This document shows positions 47,407-59,447 of a stretch of DNA of 64,000 bases, one piece after another (positions within the stretch are counted from its first letter, which is position 1; every line of letters begins with the position of its first letter). The position numbers were made by a program, and so were the translations under genes. The stretch is taken from contig JAIXSE010000031.1 of assembly GCA_027484825.1 (NCBI GenBank), forward strand, positions 34,823-98,822. The letters run 5' to 3'. The DNA is from Rubrivivax sp. GTDB lineage: Bacteria; Pseudomonadota; Gammaproteobacteria; Burkholderiales; Burkholderiaceae_C. Under the pieces are notes generated by a model, which searched no databases, had not been told where the DNA came from, and saw only the letters and a list, made by a program, of their open reading frames with translations.

Positions 47407-48842
47407 GAGGTGGGATCGGACGGCGTGGCGTCTCGGCGGGCATCCGCTGGCCGGCGAACCACGAACACCGCTACCAGCAACAGGGCGAGGGCCAGCAGCA
47501 CTGCGCCTGCTGTGAGGGCCATGCCGATTCGATGGGCGAGCTCTGCGCTGGACGAGGCACCTTCAGGCGCTGTCACGCTGGCAAACACCACCACCAGGAG
47601 CGCCAGCCCCAGCGCGCCACCCAGCTGGTGTGCGACGCCAACAAGGCCGGAAGCCGAGCCCGCATCCTGGGGCTTCACCCCCGCGACACCGGCGATGGTC
47701 AGCATCGAGAGCGAAGCGCCCATGCCTGCGCCAACCCACAGCATGGGCAGTGCCACACCCCATAAGAAGGACGATCCGGCGTGCACCTGGCCGAGCCATG
47801 CCATGCCCAGCAAAGAAGTGGACATGGCCCCGACCAACACGGCACTGTTGCCAAAGCGTTTGACCAGCCTCGGCGCAGCGAGTGCTCCCAGGAAGTTGAC
47901 CAGCATCGACGGAAAGAATGCGACACCCGCCCACATGGCACGCATGCCCAGAACGCCTTGCAGGTACTGTGTCGCGTAGAAGAAGAACCCCATGCATGCG
48001 CCGATGAAGAGCACACGTGCCGCGTTGGCTCCCGAGCGCTGGCGGTTCGTGAACAGTCGCAGGGGCAGGATCGGCTGCTCCGCGCGTCGCTCGACCATGA
48101 CGAACAGTGCAAGAAGCAGAATGCCTGAGCCCAGCGGCAGGGCCGTGCCCCTGTGCAGCCAGCTTTCCTCAGCTGCGTGAACCAGGCCATAGACCAGCGC
48201 CACGACGCCACAGGTGGACAACACCGCTCCAGCGATGTCGAAGCGACCCGGCTGCGGCGTCGTCTCGGCGATGTAGCGCTGCGTGCCCCAGACGAGCAAC
48301 GCGCCGATGGGAACGTTGATGAAGAAGCCTGCCCGCCATGAGACCAGGTCGGCCACGACGCCACCGACCACCAGGCCGATGCTGGCGGTAATGCCGCCGA
48401 CCGCGCCATACCAACCCAGCGCCCGGTTGCGCTCCGCGCCTTCAGCAAAGCTGGTGGACAGCAGGGCAAGCGTGGAGGGCGCGAGAATGGCCGCCCCGGC
48501 GCCTTGTACAGCCCGGGAGACGATCAGCCAGGTGGGCGTCATGGCGAGGCCAATCGCCAGCGAGGCCAGCGTGAAGATCCCGAGGCCGATGACGAAGATG
48601 CGCCTTCGCCCCAGCAGGTCACCCGCGCGGGCACCCAGCAGCATCAGGCCGCCAAAGGCCAGGGCATAGGCGTTCTGCACCCACGACAGCCCAACGGGCG
48701 AGAAGCCAAGTCCGGCGCGGATGGCAGGCAGGCCCGTGATGACGATGGAGTTGTCAATCACGATCATGGCGTAGCTGACCAGGACGATGGCCAGCAGGGC
48801 TCCGCGGTGGGACGGCCCGGTTCGGCGTTTCTCTGTATGCAT
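47403..48842 (-). CDS. MFS transporter, DHA2-type (copy A)
   Basis: VIDNSIVITGLPAIRAGLGFSPVGLSWVQNAYALAFGGLMLLGARAGDLLGRRR. Confidence 0.92.
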   Translation of the reverse strand: MHTEKRRTGPSHRGALLAIVLVSYAMIVIDNSIVITGLPAIRAGLGFSPVGLSWVQNAYALAFGGLMLLGARAGDLLGRRRIFVIGLGIFTLASLAIGLAMTPTWLIVSRAVQGAGAAILAPSTLALLSTSFAEGAERNRALGWYGAVGGITASIGLVVGGVVADLVSWRAGFFINVPIGALLVWGTQRYIAETTPQPGRFDIAGAVLSTCGVVALVYGLVHAAEESWLHRGTALPLGSGILLLALFVMVERRAEQPILPLRLFTNRQRSGANAARVLFIGACMGFFFYATQYLQGVLGMRAMWAGVAFFPSMLVNFLGALAAPRLVKRFGNSAVLVGAMSTSLLGMAWLGQVHAGSSFLWGVALPMLWVGAGMGASLSMLTIAGVAGVKPQDAGSASGLVGVAHQLGGALGLALLVVVFASVTAPEGASSSAELAHRIGMALTAGAVLLALALLLVAVFVVRRPADARRDATPSDPTS

Positions 48843-48888
48843 GCTTGCTTGGTTCCTGATCAATACGGGGGACAGGCCGTTGCGGGTC

Positions 48889-49722
48889 TCAGCCCGGCGT
48901 CGGCAGCTTGCCCGCGCGCATGGCGGCGATGACGCCACCGTCAATCAGAAGATCGCTGCCGGTCACGAACCCAGCATCCGGGCCCAGGAGGAACGAGGCG
49001 GCCGTTGCGATTTCGTCGGGAGGGGCCATCCGCTGGATCGCCGAGGCTTCGACCATCGCGCGGTAGACAGGGCCAATCTCGGAGTCCAGCTCGTGTCGCG
49101 CCAGCGGCGTGACGATGATTCCCGGGCTCACGGAATTGACGCGTGCGCCACGAGCGCCCCAAGTCATCGCTGCCGCCTGCACCCGCAGAATGTTGGCGCG
49201 CTTGGACAGCATGTAGGCCACCAGCGTGTTTGGAATCTGGTCGGCTTGAAGCATGGGCAGGCTGAGCAGGTCCTCCGCTGGCGTGTAGGCGAGCGCCTTG
49301 TCCTGCTCAGGCGTCAGCGCCGGCATCATGTGCCCCGCCATGCTGGAGATGACAAGCCCAGCTCCGCCAGGAGCAATGACCCGCTCGAACTCCTCAAACA
49401 CCACCGCGGAACCATACAGATCCACCGCAAGAATTCGTTCAACCGGTGCCATGTTGGGCGAGACGCCAGCGGTGTTCACCAACTGGACCACATCACCCAG
49501 GCTGGCAGCGCGATCGGCCAGTGCTTTCACCGATGCACGATCCGACACATCGACACGGCATGTTTCGACGGTGTAGCTCGCCTCGCGCAACTGCTGTGCC
49601 GCTGCCTGCAGCGTCGGCTCGCTGAAGTCCGCCAGCAGCAAGGTTTTGCCAACGCTCTGGCGGCGCGCAATGGCGATGCCAATGCCTCCTGCGCCAATGA
49701 TGACAACGACGTCTTTCTTCAT
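48889..49722 (-). CDS. SDR-family oxidoreductase (copy A)
   Basis: VVIIGAGGIGIAIARR, AYMLSKRANILRV, WGARGARVNSVSPGIIVTPLAR, SDLLIDGG. Confidence 0.9.
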   Translation of the reverse strand: MKKDVVVIIGAGGIGIAIARRQSVGKTLLLADFSEPTLQAAAQQLREASYTVETCRVDVSDRASVKALADRAASLGDVVQLVNTAGVSPNMAPVERILAVDLYGSAVVFEEFERVIAPGGAGLVISSMAGHMMPALTPEQDKALAYTPAEDLLSLPMLQADQIPNTLVAYMLSKRANILRVQAAAMTWGARGARVNSVSPGIIVTPLARHELDSEIGPVYRAMVEASAIQRMAPPDEIATAASFLLGPDAGFVTGSDLLIDGGVIAAMRAGKLPTPG

Positions 49723-49856
49723 GGAAATGCTCCTCGTGGAGGTGATGGCCGAAGGGCCTGGGCGTGAGCGCACCCCTGGCCCCCTTGTGGCGGAGCCATG
49801 TCGATGCGTCGCTGGAACGGAGGGCGCCTCCCTCCGGTGGTGGGCTCGCGTGCGGC

Positions 49857-50810
49857 CTATCTCAGCTGCGCTTCGCGCAGCCGTTTGATGTCACGCGTCG
49901 GAGGTTCGCCGAAGAATCGGCTGTACTCCCGGCTGAAATGCGACTGGCTGTCATAGCCCACCCGGTGTCCGGCCGTCGCCGCATCAACGTTCTCGGCCAG
50001 CAGGATTCGCCGGGCTTCCTGGAGCCTGAGCTGCTTCTGGTACTGCAGCGGGCTCATGGCGGTGATCGACTTGAACTGATGATGCAGCGCGGAGGTGCTC
50101 ATGTGCACCTCCCGGGCCAGGTCTTCCATACGAAGCGGCTGGTGATAGCGATGGCGCAAACTCTTGATGACCTGGGCGACGCGCTGGCTGTTGCTGTCGA
50201 TCATCGCCAGTTGCACCAGGCGCCAGCCGTCTGGAGATTTGAGCAGTCGATAAAGAATCTCGCGCACGACCAGCGGTGCCAACGCCGGGATGTCCTCCGG
50301 GCGTTCCAGCAGCCGGGTCAGGCGAATCAGCGGGTCCAGCAGGTCCTCGGTCAGGTTCCCGGTGTAGATGCCGCGCTGCGGGCTGCCCCCTGGGGGCTTG
50401 CTGCCAAGCTGAAAGTCCATGGCCAGCTCGGCAATGTCCTTGATGTCGAAGTCAAGGCGCAGGGCCAGGTGGGGCGCGTCGGGTCTGGCGTCGATGACGT
50501 GCCCCGTGACCGGCAGGTTCTGTGCGAACACGAGGTACTGGCTGGGGTCGTAGACATAGACCTCCTCGCCCAGCAGCACCCGTTTGCTGCCTTGTGCAAT
50601 CACGCAAAGGGCCGGCTCATACACGGTGTGAACAGGCTGCTGCGCAGTTGAAACTCTGCCAATCCGGAGCTTCGGGATCGCGGTGTCGAAGATGCCGTCG
50701 CCTCCGGCCACACGATCGATCTGCGCCGCCAGGCGTTCAAGCATCCGACTCACCTGCGACGGCGCGTCGGCATGTGCTCCGTTCGACGGCTGAGAGGAAG
50801 TTTTGACCAT
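49857..50810 (-). CDS. AraC-family transcriptional regulator
   Basis: N-terminal AraC_N region; MEDLAREVHMSTSALHHQFKSITAMSPLQYQKQLRLQEARRIL, VGYDSQSHFSREYSRFFGEPPTRD. Confidence 0.93.
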   Translation of the reverse strand: MVKTSSQPSNGAHADAPSQVSRMLERLAAQIDRVAGGDGIFDTAIPKLRIGRVSTAQQPVHTVYEPALCVIAQGSKRVLLGEEVYVYDPSQYLVFAQNLPVTGHVIDARPDAPHLALRLDFDIKDIAELAMDFQLGSKPPGGSPQRGIYTGNLTEDLLDPLIRLTRLLERPEDIPALAPLVVREILYRLLKSPDGWRLVQLAMIDSNSQRVAQVIKSLRHRYHQPLRMEDLAREVHMSTSALHHQFKSITAMSPLQYQKQLRLQEARRILLAENVDAATAGHRVGYDSQSHFSREYSRFFGEPPTRDIKRLREAQLR

Positions 50811-50959
50811 GCCGACAGCTTAGACAGCGTTTGCGCGAATGTCTTCCATTTGAGGCTGCGCGTGCAGGATCGTGCAAACATCCAGCAAAAGTCGGCAAGC
50901 GGCGGACTGCCGGATTCGCGGGGGCGCCGGCGTCGTGCGACGCATGTGGCGCCGTGGTC

Positions 50960-51937
50960 TCAATCCGCCTGCCGGCTCCGGCGACGCCCGGCCGCCGAGC
51001 CTGCGGTGATGAGCTCCTTGCGTGTCAGTACATACTGCGGCGGATTCAACAAGCGTTCCAGGGCCAGGTCGATGAAGGCCCGGACGCGTTTGGGCTGCGC
51101 CTCGCGGCTGCCGTAGTACAGATGCACGCCGATGTGGTCCGTCATGTGCTCCAGCAGCAGCGGCACGAGCCGCCCCTCCCGGATGTGCGTTGCCGCTGAC
51201 AGGTTGGCGACCTGCCCGATGACCTGCCCCGCGAGTACGGCCTGCACCTCCAGTTCCGTGTCGTTCGTGGAGAGTGTGGGCGACACATGGCGGTGCACCA
51301 GTTGGCCGTCGATGGTCAGATACCAGGGCAGGACCTGTCCGGTGGAAGGATGCCGGAAGGCGCTGCAACGGTGAGACGGCAACTCGGCCAGGGTCTTGGG
51401 CGCGCCGTGGCGCTCAATGTAGGCTGGTGCCGCGCAGATGACGAGCTGCACCGGGAAGAGACGCCTTGCGATGACGCCTTCTTCCGTTGTCGCGCCGATG
51501 CGAAACCCCACATCGACCCGGTCCAGCACCCAGTTGCTCTTGCCGTCGTCCAGCTGAATCTCCGGCTGCACCGCCGGGTAACGCTGGCAGAACTCGTTCA
51601 CGACCGGCATCAGGATGGGCGCGAATGAGGACTTGGGGCCGACGATGCGAAGCGCGCCACCGATCTCGTCCTTGGACTCCCTGGCATCGGCCAGCGCGCG
51701 ATCCAGCGCAGCCAATGCCGGCTGCGCGGCTTCAAGGAAGCGTTGCCCCTCATCGGTCAGCGACAGGCTGCGGGTGGTGCGATTCAGAAGGCGCACGCCC
51801 AGATGCTCCTCCAGTTGCTGCAGCGACTGGCTGGCGGCCTGCGCCGTGACGCCCTGCGAGAGGGCCGCCTTTCGGATGCTGCCGAGCTCGACGGCTCTGG
51901 CCAGCGTCGCAATCGCTCTCAACTCATTGATGGCCAT
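50960..51937 (-). CDS. LysR-family transcriptional regulator (copy A)
   Basis: AINELRAIATLARAVELGSIRKAALSQGVTAQAASQSLQQLEEHLGVRLLNRTTRSLSLTDEG. Confidence 0.93.
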   Translation of the reverse strand: MAINELRAIATLARAVELGSIRKAALSQGVTAQAASQSLQQLEEHLGVRLLNRTTRSLSLTDEGQRFLEAAQPALAALDRALADARESKDEIGGALRIVGPKSSFAPILMPVVNEFCQRYPAVQPEIQLDDGKSNWVLDRVDVGFRIGATTEEGVIARRLFPVQLVICAAPAYIERHGAPKTLAELPSHRCSAFRHPSTGQVLPWYLTIDGQLVHRHVSPTLSTNDTELEVQAVLAGQVIGQVANLSAATHIREGRLVPLLLEHMTDHIGVHLYYGSREAQPKRVRAFIDLALERLLNPPQYVLTRKELITAGSAAGRRRSRQAD

Positions 51938-52032
51938 GTCGATTCCCCAGCATTCAGAGGCTTCAGTTTAAATTTCTTCTTGAAGATGGTTAAAGCGAAT
52001 GTGATCTAGTTGATTGAAAGATGAAACCCTAA

Positions 52033-53070
<1,038 letters not shown>

Positions 53071-53095
53071 GCGCAGATTCCCTCGGAGACCCTCC

Positions 53096-53896
53096 ATGAC
53101 AACGAATGCTGCAACCAACCCGCTCAAGGTCCTGGTCGTCGGCGCGACGGGCAGCATTGGCCGCCTGGTGGTTGCCGAGGCGCTGAGCCGCGGCCATTCC
53201 GTCCAGGCGCTGGTGCGCGATCCCGCGCGTGCGAACGTCCTGCCTGCGGCCGCCCGGCGGATCACCGGAGACCTGACGCGGGCGGACACGCTGATGTCTG
53301 CCGTCAAGGACGTGGACGCCATCGTCTTCACCCACGGTGCCGATGGCGGCGGCAAGGTGGCCGCCGAGCAGGTGGATTACGGCGCGGTGCGCAATGTCCT
53401 GCAGGCGCTGGGGGGGCGTGAAAGTCGTATCGCGCTGATGACTTCCATCGGCACGACGAACCGGAACGGCGCCTACAACCGTGCCACCGAAGCGCACGAC
53501 TGGAAGCGGCGCGGCGAACGGCTGGTGCGTGCCAGCGGCCTGCCCTACACCATCGTTCGCCCGGGCTGGTTTGACTACAACGCCGCAGACCAGCATCGCC
53601 TCGTGTTCCTGCAGGGCGACAAACGCCGTGCAGGCGACCCGAGTGACGGCGTGGTGTCACGCCGGCAGATCGCGCAGGTGCTGGTGCACAGCCTCACCTC
53701 CGACGCCGCTCGCGACAAGACCCTGGAGCTGGTGGCGGAGCGCGGCACGGCGCAGGACGACCTCGACAGCCTCTTCGCAGCCTTGCTGCCGGACCGGCCC
53801 CGGTCGCTCGACGCCGTCCTCGATGAGCCCAACATGCCGCTGGCCTCGGAGCCCGCGCGTGTCGTGGCCGACTACCGGCAATGGGCCGGCGTCTGA
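53096..53896 (+). CDS. NAD(P)H-binding atypical SDR (NmrA-like)
   Basis: LKVLVVGATGSIGRLVVAEALSRGHSVQALVRDPAR, LPYTIVRPGWFDYN. Confidence 0.9.
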   Translation: MTTNAATNPLKVLVVGATGSIGRLVVAEALSRGHSVQALVRDPARANVLPAAARRITGDLTRADTLMSAVKDVDAIVFTHGADGGGKVAAEQVDYGAVRNVLQALGGRESRIALMTSIGTTNRNGAYNRATEAHDWKRRGERLVRASGLPYTIVRPGWFDYNAADQHRLVFLQGDKRRAGDPSDGVVSRRQIAQVLVHSLTSDAARDKTLELVAERGTAQDDLDSLFAALLPDRPRSLDAVLDEPNMPLASEPARVVADYRQWAGV

Positions 53897-53954
53897 CGCC
53901 GCAACGATTGTGATTGCAAACTGCCCGCATCGGGCTTCACCCAAGGAGCGTCTC

Positions 53955-54779
53955 ATGAAGGAAGTTGTTGTTGTCGTTGGCGCGGGCTTTATCGGTCAGG
54001 CCATCGCCCGGCGTGTCGGCGCTGGCAAGCACCTGGTGGTCGCCAATGTCAGCCCGGAGAGCTCCCAGCAGGCGGCGGACGCCCTGGCCAATGCGGGCTT
54101 CGATGTCACGCCTTGCGCGGTGGATATTTCCTCGCGGGCCTCGGTGCAGGCGCTGGTCGACCATGCATCAACCTTGGGGACCATCACCGGCCTGGTGCAT
54201 GCCGCGGGTGTGTCACCGTCGCAGGCGCCCATCGACACCATCCTCAAGGTCGATCTTTACGGCACGGCGTTGCTGCTCGAACTCTTTGGGAATGTCATCG
54301 GGGCGGGCGGGTCTGGCGTGGTCATCTCGTCGCAATCGGGCCATCGGCTGCCGGCGCTGACGCCGGAGCAGGACAAAGCCTTGGCGCTGACACCCACCGA
54401 GGCGCTCCTGGCCCTCGACATGCTTCAGCCCGGCCAGGTCCACGACACCTTGCATGCCTACCAGCTGTCCAAGCGCGGAAACTCACTGCGTGTGATGGCC
54501 GAGGCCGTGCGTTGGGGCGCGCGTGGGGCACGCATCAACACCATCAGCCCCGGCATCATCATCACGCCGCTGGCGCGCGATGAGCTGACCGGGCCTCGCG
54601 GCGCTGGCTACCGCCGCATGATCGAGGACTGCGCTGTTGGCCGTGCGGGGACCCCGGACGAGGTTGCCAACGTGGCCGCGCTGCTGATGGGGCCCGACGG
54701 CAGTTTCATCACGGGCAGTGATGTCCTGATGGATGGCGGCGTGACAGCTGCTTATCGGTTTGGAAGCCTGGCGCCCTGA
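53955..54779 (+). CDS. SDR-family oxidoreductase (copy B)
   Basis: VVVVVGAGFIGQAIARR, AYQLSKRGNSLRV, WGARGARINTISPGIIITPLARDEL, GSDVLMDGG. Confidence 0.9.
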   Translation: MKEVVVVVGAGFIGQAIARRVGAGKHLVVANVSPESSQQAADALANAGFDVTPCAVDISSRASVQALVDHASTLGTITGLVHAAGVSPSQAPIDTILKVDLYGTALLLELFGNVIGAGGSGVVISSQSGHRLPALTPEQDKALALTPTEALLALDMLQPGQVHDTLHAYQLSKRGNSLRVMAEAVRWGARGARINTISPGIIITPLARDELTGPRGAGYRRMIEDCAVGRAGTPDEVANVAALLMGPDGSFITGSDVLMDGGVTAAYRFGSLAP

Positions 54780-54781
54780 CT

Positions 54782-55873
54782 TCAGTCCAGCTTCTCCTCC
54801 CCAAGAAACTTCGACACCAGGTCCGCGATCTGGACGTTGTTCAGGTCTGACATCAGGAAGTGCGTATTGCCTCGAATGCCGATGTCAGGCAGATGCACCA
54901 GACGGGCCGCGCCCCCATGTCGATTGATGGCCTCCACCCAGAGCCGCGCCATGGCCAGCCGCACGCGCCAGTTGTCCTGGCCGCGTTCGGCCGTCGGCTC
55001 GGTTGGGAAGTTGTCGCCGTAGTAGATGACGATGGGCAGACGGGTCAGCTTCTGGAAGTCGTCCTGTGAGACCACTTCGGGCACCAGCGTGCCCGCTGCG
55101 CTCGGCATGGCGGCGGGCACTTCTCCTTGCGGGAAGAGAAATCCACTCCCCGGCTCGAAAGCGACGATGGCCTTGACCTTGGGGTTCTTGATCGCCGTCA
55201 GCCACCCCGGACCACCCGCTTGGGAATGGGTGAAGAGAATCGCCGGTCCGATCCTGTCGAACAGGGCCGACATCGCGTCTGAAATCACGCCGGCATCGTA
55301 AGGTCCGGTGTTGGGCGTGATGGATCGGAGGAACTGATTCAGCGTTTCCGGCTTGCGGTCAAACTGCACAGGGTCGAAGTAGTGGGGCCATCGGCCCAAG
55401 CGGAACTGGTCAAAGAACAGTGCGTCGTTGGGCGTCGGCTCCACCGACGTCGCAACCGTGCTGTTGCCCGCTCGCCCGCGGCGGGGTTGGTCCACCAGAT
55501 AGACCGGAAAGCCGCGACGCAGGAACAGCGTCTGGAAGCCCTCGCGTCCGTCGGCGGTGGTCTCCCAGCTCCGCGCCGACTGGAACGCGCCGTGCAGCAT
55601 GACGATCGGCAACGGTCTGGGGTGCACCGGCACCTGGTAGAACGCATACAGGTGGTCGCCGTGAAAGCTCTGGCCCGCGGCGGTCGGCCGGTTGTTGTCG
55701 TAGGGGCCGGGGGTGGTCAGCACGGTGCCGCCCGCGGCGAAGCTGCCCTGCTGCTGGATCACCAAAGGGCCGCTTGCCGGGGCGGCGGCGTCGGGCGTGA
55801 GGGCGCAACCCGTCAGGAGACCGGTCACGGCCAGCGTCGCCATCCACAGAGTCCGGGTGATGAGCATGCTCAA
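54782..55873 (-). CDS. Secreted/lipoprotein alpha/beta-hydrolase
   Basis: Lipobox GLLTGCALT; PIVMLHGAFQSARSWE; nucleophile-elbow-like FTHSQAGGPGW. Confidence 0.82.
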   Translation of the reverse strand: MSMLITRTLWMATLAVTGLLTGCALTPDAAAPASGPLVIQQQGSFAAGGTVLTTPGPYDNNRPTAAGQSFHGDHLYAFYQVPVHPRPLPIVMLHGAFQSARSWETTADGREGFQTLFLRRGFPVYLVDQPRRGRAGNSTVATSVEPTPNDALFFDQFRLGRWPHYFDPVQFDRKPETLNQFLRSITPNTGPYDAGVISDAMSALFDRIGPAILFTHSQAGGPGWLTAIKNPKVKAIVAFEPGSGFLFPQGEVPAAMPSAAGTLVPEVVSQDDFQKLTRLPIVIYYGDNFPTEPTAERGQDNWRVRLAMARLWVEAINRHGGAARLVHLPDIGIRGNTHFLMSDLNNVQIADLVSKFLGEEKLD

Positions 55874-57054
55874 CCTTTCGACGCCGCAGCGAGAGCTTGC
55901 GCGAGCGCTTCGTTCGCGCGGGCGGCCACTTGCGGACCGACCTCATCAGCCAGGGCCTGCGTGAGCTGGTGCAACTGCGCCGCCGTCAGTCCCACGCGAA
56001 GGCTGGCGCGCATGTGGGACTGCAGTTGTGCCTGCGCACCTGGCGTGGCGGCCAGCGCGCCGACTGTCGCCAATTCGCGGCTCTGCCAGTCCAGGGTGTC
56101 GCGCTCGAAGATGTCGCCAAACAGATGCGCCTGGAGGAACTGGTTGATGGTGGGCGCAAAATCGAACACGGCCCCTTGCACGGGCCCGCCGGAGATCTCC
56201 GTCTGGTTCGCCTGGCCTGCGAGCCTCAACGCAGGGCCGGTCGCCACTGCGCGGCTGGGCTCACGGCCCGGCTCGTCCTGGATGCCGCGCTCCCGGCGGC
56301 TCTGCAGGACCTTCATCAACTCCCCCAGCGCATTGAGACTTCTCGGAAAACCGGTGTAGGCGTAGAGCTGCACCAGGACCTCCTTGGCCTCGCTCACCGT
56401 CAGTCCCGCGTCCAGCCCCTGGTTCAATGCGGATTGCAGCCTGGGCATGTCGCTGCTCGCGGTAAAGGCCGCGATGAGTGGCAGCGCCCGCTGTTTGGGC
56501 GACAGGCTGAGGGACTTCGGCCATGCGCGAGCGGTCGGTGCGGTCGGGGTGTCGAGACCGGCGTGGGTCACCGCGGCCTGGTAGTCCCGGTCGCTGACCT
56601 TCTCCTGCCAGGTCACGGAGACGCCGTGCGCTTTCTCTGCAATGGCGACGTGGGTCATCGGTTCATGGGGGCCAGCCCCATGCCAATGCCGCACATTCGC
56701 CGGAATGGTGACGACGTCACCGGGCCGAATGACCTGGGGAGGCTGCCCCAACTGCTGAACCAGACCCGTTCCCGCCGTCACGATCAGCGTCTGTCCCAGC
56801 GGATGGCTGTGCCACGCGGTTCGGGCCGCTGCCTCGAACGTCACTGTGGCGCCGCCCGCCTGGCCCGGTGCAAGGGCCTGAAAGGGCGATCGGATGACGA
56901 CACTTCCGGTGAAGGTCTCGGGCGATCCGGTGGCAACAGGCTGCGTCGTCGCCGCGCGAACCTCGACGACCGGAGCCGCCGCCACGGGGAGGGGCGACTG
57001 CGCTCCCGCGGTCGCCGCCGCGCCGCTCAGCGCCATGCAAAGCAGTGGTTTCAC
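55870..57054 (-). CDS. Secreted cupin + carboxymuconolactone-decarboxylase-like fusion
   Basis: Signal peptide ending AGAQ; cupin AWHSHPLGQTLIVTAGTGLVQ, RPGDVVTIPANVRHWHGA; two CMD-like segments (LSPKQRALPLIAAF..., WQSRELATVGALAATPGAQAQLQSHMRASLRVGLT). Confidence 0.82.
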   Translation of the reverse strand: MKPLLCMALSGAAATAGAQSPLPVAAAPVVEVRAATTQPVATGSPETFTGSVVIRSPFQALAPGQAGGATVTFEAAARTAWHSHPLGQTLIVTAGTGLVQQLGQPPQVIRPGDVVTIPANVRHWHGAGPHEPMTHVAIAEKAHGVSVTWQEKVSDRDYQAAVTHAGLDTPTAPTARAWPKSLSLSPKQRALPLIAAFTASSDMPRLQSALNQGLDAGLTVSEAKEVLVQLYAYTGFPRSLNALGELMKVLQSRRERGIQDEPGREPSRAVATGPALRLAGQANQTEISGGPVQGAVFDFAPTINQFLQAHLFGDIFERDTLDWQSRELATVGALAATPGAQAQLQSHMRASLRVGLTAAQLHQLTQALADEVGPQVAARANEALAQALAAASKG

Positions 57055-58460
57055 GATTGAGCCTCCGTGGGTGAAGATGCAATGACAGGCCGCGGCAGGA
57101 CGATGAGCCGCCAGGCCACCAGCAGGGCAACACTCATCAGCAAGGCCGCCACGTCCATGACGCTGGCAATTCGATGGGCCAGCACGCTGCTGCCCAGCGC
57201 ATCCGTCGGCGCGGCGCTGGCGAAGACCAGCACGAGCACGCCGAGGCCGAGTGCGCCGCCCAGCTGGTGCGCCACATTGACCAGGCCCGAAGCGGCGCCC
57301 GCGTCGTCACCGGCCACGCCCGCCACACCTGCCGCTGTCAGCGGGCCGAGCAGCAGGCCCTGGCCCAGTCCGATCAGGATCATCGGCGGCGCAATGCTGA
57401 GCCAATAGCTCGACTGGGCATCGGCCTGGCCCAGCCACAGCAGACCGATGACGCCCAGCAGCAGCCCGCTGATCAGCAGTCTCCCGTTGCCGAAGCTGCG
57501 CGCCAGTCGGGGCACCGCCATGGCGGAGGCAAAGTTGGGAATCGTGACCGGCAAGAAGGCGATGCCCGCCGCCAGTGGCCGGAAATGGAGCACGCCTTGC
57601 AGAAACTGGGTGGAGAAGAACCAGAACCCCACCGCGCCGCCGAGGAACAGCATCCGCGCCAGATACGCTCCCACCCGTTGCCGATTGGCCAGCAGACGCA
57701 GCGGCAGGATCGGTTGGCGGACCTGACGCTCGATGGCCACAAAGGCGCCCATCATCAGTCCCCCCACCACCAGCGCAGCGAGCGCGAGCGGGTCCTTCCA
57801 GCCTGCTTCGGCGGCACGCACCAGACCGTAGACCAGCGCCGTCATGCCGAGCGTGGAGCTGAATGCTCCGCCGACGTCGAAGTGGCCGGGCCGCTTCGGC
57901 GTTTCAGCGATGTAGCGCCGGGCGGCGGCCATCAGCACCAGGCCGATGGGAAGATTGATGAAGAAGCCGGCGCGCCAGGACACCAGGTCCGCGAACAGGC
58001 CGCCCAGGACCAATCCCAGCGTCGCTCCAACGCCTGCAGCGGCCGCATACAAGGACAGGGCCCGCGTGCGCGCTGGACCTTCAGCGAAGTGGGTGGACAG
58101 CAAGGCGAGTGTGGACGGTGCCAGCACGGCGGCGCCAACGCCCTGGATGGCTCTGGCGATGAGCAGCCCGCTCACGGACTGCGCCATGCCGATGGCCATC
58201 GAAGCCAGGGTGAACAGCGCCAGGCCGGTAATGAACATGCGCCGCCGTCCCAGGATGTCGCCGGCGCGGGCGCCGAGCAGCAGCAACCCACCGAAGGCCA
58301 GCGTGTAGGCATTGGTCACCCAGGAGAGCTGCGCGGCACTGAAACCGAGGCTCGCCTGGATGCGGGGCAGACCGGTGATGACAATGGAAATGTCCACCAC
58401 GATCATCAGGTAGCTGGTCACGATGATGGCCAGCACGGTGTTGGCGCTGCGTTGGGTCAT
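57051..58460 (-). CDS. MFS transporter, DHA2-type (copy B)
   Basis: VVDISIVITGLPRIQASLGFSAAQLSWVTNAYTLAFGGLLLLGARAGDILGRRR. Confidence 0.92.
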   Translation of the reverse strand: MTQRSANTVLAIIVTSYLMIVVDISIVITGLPRIQASLGFSAAQLSWVTNAYTLAFGGLLLLGARAGDILGRRRMFITGLALFTLASMAIGMAQSVSGLLIARAIQGVGAAVLAPSTLALLSTHFAEGPARTRALSLYAAAAGVGATLGLVLGGLFADLVSWRAGFFINLPIGLVLMAAARRYIAETPKRPGHFDVGGAFSSTLGMTALVYGLVRAAEAGWKDPLALAALVVGGLMMGAFVAIERQVRQPILPLRLLANRQRVGAYLARMLFLGGAVGFWFFSTQFLQGVLHFRPLAAGIAFLPVTIPNFASAMAVPRLARSFGNGRLLISGLLLGVIGLLWLGQADAQSSYWLSIAPPMILIGLGQGLLLGPLTAAGVAGVAGDDAGAASGLVNVAHQLGGALGLGVLVLVFASAAPTDALGSSVLAHRIASVMDVAALLMSVALLVAWRLIVLPRPVIASSPTEAQS

Positions 58461-58469
58461 GATGCGTGC

Positions 58470-59354
<885 letters not shown>

Positions 59355-59361
59355 CTAGGCA

Positions 59362-59377
59362 TCGGACTCGCATCCGA
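59362..59377. promoter_or_regulatory. Inverted repeat TCGGA-n6-TCCGA between divergent AKR and LysR genes
   Basis: Dyad in the divergent LysR intergenic region. Confidence 0.35.
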
Positions 59378-59447
59378 ATAGTGATGAAAAGGTTGTTGGA
59401 TTGGCATTCAATTGGAGACAATCGGCAGCAGCGGGAGGAAGGTGCAC

